Of a stretch of 9,497 bases of DNA, positions 5,700 through 9,497 are shown piece by piece. The stretch's first letter is position 1. The number at the start of each line of letters is the position of its first letter. The position numbers and the translations under genes were made by a program. Source of the stretch: Desulfovibrio sp. (GTDB taxonomy: Bacteria > Desulfobacterota > Desulfovibrionia > Desulfovibrionales > Desulfovibrionaceae); the NCBI GenBank assembly GCA_031281815.1, contig JAITEY010000018.1, forward strand, positions 1 through 9,497, read 5' to 3'. The notes beneath the pieces were generated by a model. That model did no database searches, had not been told where the DNA came from, and worked only from the letters and a program-made list of their open reading frames with translations.

Positions 5700-7343
5700 A
5701 TGACATACATACGAAACCTGTTGCGCCGAAGTAAGGAGGATTTCTGCTCGGCCCGCGCCCGGCGGTGGCTTGCCGGCCTCAAAACCGACCTGTGCTCGCG
5801 CTGTTTCGCGGGCCTGCTGCTGATCTACCTTGTCGGCATCAGCGCCTTGCTCCGCGCCGATTATTTATTTCTGGACGATTTGGGACGCGCGATGACCGGC
5901 ATGCGCGGCTGGGGGTCCGGCGGACGTCCTTTGTCCGACTTTCTTGCTTCCCTGTTTTATATGAGCAGCCGCACTTTCGACGCATCTCCCTTGACACAGC
6001 TTACGGCGACAGGCATTTTGGCCTTGGTATCCCTGCTGCTGCTCAAGGCCGTGCGCGTCAAGTTGTCCTGGTCCACGGTCCTCTGCGTTACGCCTGTCGG
6101 GTTGAGTCCGTATATCCTGGAAAACCTGTCCTTCAAGTTCGATTCGCCGTATATGGCGGCGGCGTTGCTTTTTGCCGTGCTGCCTCCCGCTCTGACTTTT
6201 CTGAAAAAAAGAAGCGTGATTTTTCTTGTTTCCGCGCTCTGCCTGTACTGCGCGTGCGCCTTGTACCATGCGGCCCTGGGCGCGTATGTGTGCATTGCGA
6301 CCTGGCTGCTGCTTTCCGACCTGTCCTCGCGCAAGCCGTTGCGCGTTGCCCTGCGGCGAGCAGGCGCGCTTGCGTTGCCGTTTGTCGCCGGCGTGGGAGC
6401 CTTTACCGCCGTGTCCGGCGTTCTGAACAGCCTGAGCAGTTTTCATTCCCGTATAGTCAACGCGTTGGCGATACCCTCCCTGTCCGACATGCCTGCTGTG
6501 CTGGCCCGCAATATTCGAGTCTACGTTGAAGTCCTGTTCCACGACTGGAGCCCGAGTTGCTTCGGCTGGCTGATGGCGGCATGTTTCGCGCTTTTTGCCT
6601 CACTGACGCTTATGCGCCTGCACCGCAACCGGCGCAAGGACGGGCAGCGGAGAGGAGGAGAGGGCGGTTTTGCGCCGATCCCGCGCCTTGCGGCGGTACT
6701 GTTGCTGACGGCCTTCCTGCCTTTGAGCATTTTCGGTCTGCAGTTCTGCATGCAGAACCCGCCTTGGTGGGCGCGTTATTTTCAAAGTTTCGGTTTTCTG
6801 CCCGCTCTTTGTCTGCTCGGCATCCGCCGAACGGCGACAAAAGGCCTGCGCGGGAAAGCCGTCACGGCGTTGTGCGGGCTGATGACCGTGCAATTCGTAC
6901 TTTTTGCCGATGTCTACGGCAATCTTCTGGCCAGACAGCGGGAATGGGAATTTCTGCATTTTGCCCCGTTGTACGCCGATCTGCGCAAGCTTGTCCGGGA
7001 CGGTGACTGCAAAACCGTTACCTTTAAGGGGAGCATCGGACATACGCCGCTTATGCGTACCCCGGCTTCGAAATTCCCGATTTTGCGCAGGTTGGTGCGC
7101 GTTTACGCGAGTGAAGAATACAACGGCGGCTATTGGAGCAGCAAACAGTTGCGGATTTACGGAATCACCGCCGACCGCGTGACCGAAAATCCGCCCGCCT
7201 CCACCCTGAGAAGCGTCCGGACGGACAATGCCGCGTACACGATCGGGATAAGCCCGGACAAGACGGCCGTCGTGACCTTCTTCCCGGTGGAAGAAATCCC
7301 GCCCCTGCCCGAAATCTTGCGCTCCGATCTTGAGCGGCACTGA
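5700..7343 (+). CDS. GtrII-like membrane glucosyltransferase
   Basis: A 547-aa polytopic membrane protein with roughly a dozen hydrophobic segments between residues about 38 and 405, and a soluble C-terminal part. The N-terminal motif L-D-D-L-G-R (Asp59, Asp60) in the first periplasmic loop, then G-W-G..G-R-P-L (75-78) and S-P-L-T-Q, is the hallmark I know from the GtrII family (glucosyl transferase GtrII, GT-C-like), which adds glucose from undecaprenyl-phosphate-glucose to O-antigen in the periplasm. No gtrA-like flippase or gtrB-like bactoprenol glucosyltransferase gene is present nearby, so the donor must come from elsewhere. The ATG at 5700 lacks a clear Shine-Dalgarno, while AAGGAGG at 5733-5739 lies inside the gene without an in-frame start after it. 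Location next to the epimerase and surface-carbohydrate genes supports envelope glycan modification. Confidence 0.87.
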   Translation: MTYIRNLLRRSKEDFCSARARRWLAGLKTDLCSRCFAGLLLIYLVGISALLRADYLFLDDLGRAMTGMRGWGSGGRPLSDFLASLFYMSSRTFDASPLTQLTATGILALVSLLLLKAVRVKLSWSTVLCVTPVGLSPYILENLSFKFDSPYMAAALLFAVLPPALTFLKKRSVIFLVSALCLYCACALYHAALGAYVCIATWLLLSDLSSRKPLRVALRRAGALALPFVAGVGAFTAVSGVLNSLSSFHSRIVNALAIPSLSDMPAVLARNIRVYVEVLFHDWSPSCFGWLMAACFALFASLTLMRLHRNRRKDGQRRGGEGGFAPIPRLAAVLLLTAFLPLSIFGLQFCMQNPPWWARYFQSFGFLPALCLLGIRRTATKGLRGKAVTALCGLMTVQFVLFADVYGNLLARQREWEFLHFAPLYADLRKLVRDGDCKTVTFKGSIGHTPLMRTPASKFPILRRLVRVYASEEYNGGYWSSKQLRIYGITADRVTENPPASTLRSVRTDNAAYTIGISPDKTAVVTFFPVEEIPPLPEILRSDLERH

Positions 7344-7402
7344 ACACCGGAGTCAGTAATCTTGCGCTCCGATCTTGAGCGGCACCGAACACCGGTGTCA
7401 GT
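7313..7402. repeat. 45-bp tandem duplication across the ends of two convergent genes
   Basis: Bases 7313-7357 and 7358-7402 are two head-to-tail copies differing at only two positions (7341 t versus 7386 c; 7351 a versus 7396 t). Copy 1 contains the last codons and stop of the GtrII-like gene; in copy 2 the corresponding stop is changed to CGA. Copy 2 runs into the stop codon of the opposing methyltransferase gene. Each copy has a CGCTC/GAGCG dyad. The length is a multiple of three. Confidence 0.93.
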
Positions 7403-8108
7403 CCGCCTTCCTCTTGCCTGCTTTGAGGAAATATTGTCCTCCCATAGGCAGACGGCCGAGCGCCTTTTCCAGCCTGCGCCACACGTTGCCCCGCCAGGGG
7501 AAAAACAGGGTGTACCGGCCCGACAAATCAACAAAACCGGCACACCGCAGAAGTTCTCTCCCCGCGCCGAGGGACAGCATCTTCGCGCCCGCATCAAAGG
7601 GACAGGTGTTGAACATGCGGCGGGTCAGGGGATTGTGGGGGTTATGCTCAAAGAGCAGCAGCGTCCCGCCCGGTTGCAGCACGGCATACAGGGCGGCAAG
7701 CCAGTCCGCCCGTGTTTTTTCCGGGATATGGTGCAGTACGCAGACAGCCGTAATCAGGTCCGGCCTGCAGCCGGCATAGGTGAGGAGAAGGTCGCCCGGT
7801 TCGGCGATCCCGGCGAGTCCGGCCTCAGGTGCGACCTCGGCCGCCAGAGTCAACGATGCGGAGGAAACATCGCAGCCCAGTATTGTGGAATCGGGAAAAT
7901 ACTTTTGCAGAAAAGGCAGGTTACGGCCGACACCGCAGCCGAATTCAAGAATGCTTTTCGGTTCGTCCCGGACCAGTTTGCGGGCCAGAGCAATCTTGTA
8001 CTCGGCGAAAAAGGACAGGTCGCCGCCGAAGCAGCCCAGATTATCCCGTTGCACCCGGTCGTATTCGGCGGCCGTTGCGTCGAATACCGCTGCATTATAG
8101 TCTTTCAC
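7398..8108 (-). CDS. Class I SAM-dependent methyltransferase
   Basis: A protein of about 236 aa with the Rossmann methyltransferase fold. Motif I is I-L-E-F-G-C-G-V-G-R-N (Glu55 to Gly61), followed by the acidic residue Asp80 (C-D-V-S), the post-motif H-H-I-P-E at 126-130, and P-G-G at 146-148 before a hydrophobic strand and F-E-H-N-P. This is the general UbiE/small-molecule type, and the substrate is not determinable. Start choice: GTG at 8108 gives V-K-D-Y-N-A; a TTG at 8123 would add five residues, and neither has a good Shine-Dalgarno. It lies 44 bases downstream of the TOPRIM-like gene on the same strand, so it may be read through from that operon. Its end overlaps the 45-bp duplication, convergent to the GtrII-like gene. 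Confidence 0.85.
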   Translation of the reverse strand: MKDYNAAVFDATAAEYDRVQRDNLGCFGGDLSFFAEYKIALARKLVRDEPKSILEFGCGVGRNLPFLQKYFPDSTILGCDVSSASLTLAAEVAPEAGLAGIAEPGDLLLTYAGCRPDLITAVCVLHHIPEKTRADWLAALYAVLQPGGTLLLFEHNPHNPLTRRMFNTCPFDAGAKMLSLGAGRELLRCAGFVDLSGRYTLFFPWRGNVWRRLEKALGRLPMGGQYFLKAGKRKAD

Positions 8109-8152
8109 GGCAATGCGTCTCAAGGATACGGTTTTGCTCGGGCATCGGGGGA

Positions 8153-8878
8153 TTACCTGCGCATGGGCTGCATCGGGACGGCTTTTTTTACACCGCTGCT
8201 GCTCGACGACGGTTCATCGGCCAATGTGGTCAGAGCAGTGCGAAAACGACGGAAACTCGGCGAGTTGTTATTTTCCGCAACCATGAACGGCGTAATTTCC
8301 GATGCCCATTTGCACTTTTCCGCGCCCACAGCTTGCCGGCCTTTGGCTTTCAAGGCCGCCGCCCCACCTTCATAGACGGCATCAGCGAGCAGTTCCCAGG
8401 TTCCGCAAACGGAATCATTTTTATACCGTTGCAATACAGAGTCTCTCGCCTTGGGATACGCCTTCCTGACAGCAGGGATATCTCCCAGCAGCCACGCTTC
8501 ACCTTCTTCTGTTGCCAAACAGAAACGCGTCTCCGGCGGACTATCCCCGCAGGCATCAAGCAAGTTCTGCAGTTCGTCGAGAAATTTGTGCTCATTTTTA
8601 TCATCCAAGTCGCACACCACAATGACAACTGCTTTGTACGACGAGCCGTATCCTGCGAACGTTCTGCCGAAGCCCTTGAGCAACTTGGGCAGTTGATCCA
8701 ATAATATTCGCTTGTTTGCTTCGGTATGCGATTTAAGATCTTTTGGGATATGCCCTATGCCTTTATACGAATGAATGAAGAAAGTATTTGCGCCGTTATC
8801 GCAACGGACAATTTTGGGGATGAGATTGTCCAGCGCTTTTTTGCCGGAACGGTCTTCAACAAGGATTGCAAAATGCAC
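8153..8878 (-). CDS. TOPRIM-like / DUF4276-type protein, partner of the AAA ATPase
   Basis: A 241-aa protein. The start L-V-E-D-R-S-G-K-K-A-L (Glu8) and the strand V-V-I-V-V-C-D-L-D-D (Asp90, Asp92, Asp93) match the E...DxD arrangement of TOPRIM metal-dependent nuclease/topoisomerase domains. A-T-E-E-G-E-A-W-L-L (122-131) is typical, from memory, of DUF4276-like proteins encoded with AAA ATPases. It would be the nuclease or effector subunit of the pair, by analogy with OLD, where ATPase and TOPRIM are fused, and with PARIS or AbiL, where they are separate. The GTG start at 8878 lies three bases after the ATPase stop, with GAGG placed in the ATPase's last codons. The C-terminus (S-S-S-S-S-G-V-K-K) is low complexity and lies by a seven-A run, so a small frameshift at the tail is possible. 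Confidence 0.75.
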   Translation of the reverse strand: MHFAILVEDRSGKKALDNLIPKIVRCDNGANTFFIHSYKGIGHIPKDLKSHTEANKRILLDQLPKLLKGFGRTFAGYGSSYKAVVIVVCDLDDKNEHKFLDELQNLLDACGDSPPETRFCLATEEGEAWLLGDIPAVRKAYPKARDSVLQRYKNDSVCGTWELLADAVYEGGAAALKAKGRQAVGAEKCKWASEITPFMVAENNNSPSFRRFRTALTTLADEPSSSSSGVKKAVPMQPMRR

Positions 8879-8881
8879 CGG

Positions 8882-8900
8882 TTACCTCGCATCCAGGTAA
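8882..8900 (-). promoter_or_regulatory. Hairpin covering the ribosome binding site of the TOPRIM-like gene
   Basis: The minus strand reads TTACCT (8900-8895), seven bases, AGGTAA (8887-8882), a perfect six-pair stem. The second arm contains most of the GAGG Shine-Dalgarno (8888-8885) and the TAA stop of the ATPase gene, six bases before the GTG start. Ribosomes finishing the ATPase would open it, which would couple translation of the two genes. Confidence 0.5.
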
Positions 8901-9497
8901 TCGCTGTACCACAGGCCACCCAAAGGCAATCCCTCGGCGACCATATTTTTTATCAGAACGGCATCGCTTGCTCTGCGGATTGTCGCGCAGCCGTCGGCGC
9001 CTTTTTCAAGAATCCAGACCTCGTCAGGCTCCAAGGCATCAACAAGATACGGCTGATGCGTGGTAATGAACACTTGGGAACCGTCTTTACGGCCTGTGGC
9101 ATGCTCGCGGAATTCCCGCACAAGCGATTCCAGCAGCTTGTGATATAAACCGTTTTCCGGTTCTTCAATGCACAAAAAAGGAGGCGGGCTGGGATCTTCC
9201 AACAACAGAAGATAGGCAAACATTTTCAATGTGCCGTCAGACATCTGTTGTGCAAAGAAGGGATTTTTAAAACCTTTGTCATTGAAACGAAGTAACAAAC
9301 GACCGTCGTTGGTCTTTTCCGTATCAATCTTGTTGATTCCCGGAATTTTTTCCGCGATTTTATCCAAAATCGTCCGGAATTTCTTGGGGTGTTCCCGTTC
9401 CATAAACTGCACGACATTGCCGAGATTATCACCGTGAATATTCAGATGTTTCTGTGGTCCGGCAAGCGGCAGGCTCCGGGCGGCATCGGGGGTGAAA
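8882..9497 (-). CDS. AAA family ATPase (AAA_21, RecF/OLD-like), 5' partial
   Basis: The frame is open to the window edge, so the N-terminus with Walker A lies outside; 204 C-terminal residues are visible. The signature-like Q-Q-M-S-D-G-T (SDGT at partial residues 86-89) is followed by Walker B F-L-C-I-E-E-P-E-N-G-L-Y-H (Glu111, Glu112) and the switch His147 in I-T-T-H-Q-P-Y-L-V-D-A-L. This is the ABC/SMC-type ATPase core used by RecF, OLD, Gabija GajA and PARIS AriA. The visible upstream part (N-I-H-G-D-N-L-G-N-V-V) suits AAA_21 proteins. The tail ends without a fused TOPRIM domain; the TOPRIM-like partner is the next gene. Base composition looks more AT-rich than the left half of the window, consistent with an accessory, possibly transferred, module. 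Function in phage defence is inferred. Confidence 0.85.
   Translation of the reverse strand, partial: FTPDAARSLPLAGPQKHLNIHGDNLGNVVQFMEREHPKKFRTILDKIAEKIPGINKIDTEKTNDGRLLLRFNDKGFKNPFFAQQMSDGTLKMFAYLLLLEDPSPPPFLCIEEPENGLYHKLLESLVREFREHATGRKDGSQVFITTHQPYLVDALEPDEVWILEKGADGCATIRRASDAVLIKNMVAEGLPLGGLWYSDYLDAR

Noticed and set aside
5416..5706. Longer 96-codon form of the small minus-strand gene
   Set aside because: The extra N-terminal part is Cys/Arg-rich without a ribosome site, while the inner ATG has a perfect one.
7362..8375. Plus-strand frame across the methyltransferase and TOPRIM-like genes
   Set aside because: Its product has no domain signal, and it crosses two well-supported minus-strand genes and their gap; it starts inside the 45-bp duplication.
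7829..8704. Second plus-strand frame over the methyltransferase and TOPRIM-like region
   Set aside because: Arg/Cys-rich shadow antisense to clear methyltransferase motif I and TOPRIM motifs.
8151..8902. GATTACCTG at 8151-8159 and its inverse at 8894-8902, flanking the TOPRIM-like gene
   Set aside because: A 9-bp inverted repeat is too short to claim a mobile element; no transposase or target duplication is seen, and the right copy is explained by the ribosome-binding-site hairpin.
1..9497. CRISPR array, tRNA, rRNA, integrase or insertion sequence
   Set aside because: No regularly spaced direct repeats, no cloverleaf, no rRNA sequence and no transposase or integrase motif were seen on either strand.

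Overview
The window is a GC-rich (about 60% by eye) Gram-negative type chromosome segment. I suspect a Desulfovibrio-like deltaproteobacterium. This rests on codon style and on a GC-rich double-hairpin element (3708-3752) of a kind I remember as abundant in Desulfovibrionaceae. It is an inference, because no rRNA, tRNA or taxon-specific marker gene is present.

Layout, left to right. (1) 1-2291, plus strand: the 3' end of a small helical protein gene, translationally coupled (GTGA overlap) to a P1B-type metal-transporting ATPase. The ATPase has an HMA-like N-terminal domain without CxxC and a D-Y-S-C-A-L motif instead of CPC. (2) 2292-2455: a spacer with a 19-bp GC-rich tandem repeat followed by a good sigma70-type promoter. 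(3) 2456-5382, plus strand: a two-gene operon of an NAD-dependent sugar epimerase/dehydratase and a 663-aa protein resembling surface-carbohydrate biosynthesis proteins. The second gene carries palindromic, intergenic-looking DNA inside its reading frame. (4) 5383-5699: an intergenic stretch holding, on the minus strand, a 27-codon single-helix membrane protein gene with a perfect Shine-Dalgarno. (5) 5700-7343, plus strand: a GtrII-like integral-membrane glucosyltransferase. (6) 7313-7402: a 45-bp tandem duplication at the junction of two convergent genes. (7) 7398-9497, minus strand: an AAA (AAA_21/RecF-OLD-like) ATPase, 5' end beyond the window, coupled to a TOPRIM/DUF4276-like protein, then a SAM-dependent methyltransferase. 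This last part looks more AT-rich than the rest.

How the genes may work together. The ATPase and its small upstream partner form a metal-export unit. The epimerase, the 663-aa protein and the GtrII-like enzyme are all plausible cell-surface glycan genes: nucleotide-sugar supply, polymer assembly and glucosylation. The ATPase + TOPRIM-like pair has the architecture of two-gene anti-phage systems of the OLD/PARIS/AbiL type. It is the best candidate for an accessory defence module here, and the most interesting non-genic signal is the palindromic DNA domesticated inside the 663-aa coding sequence.
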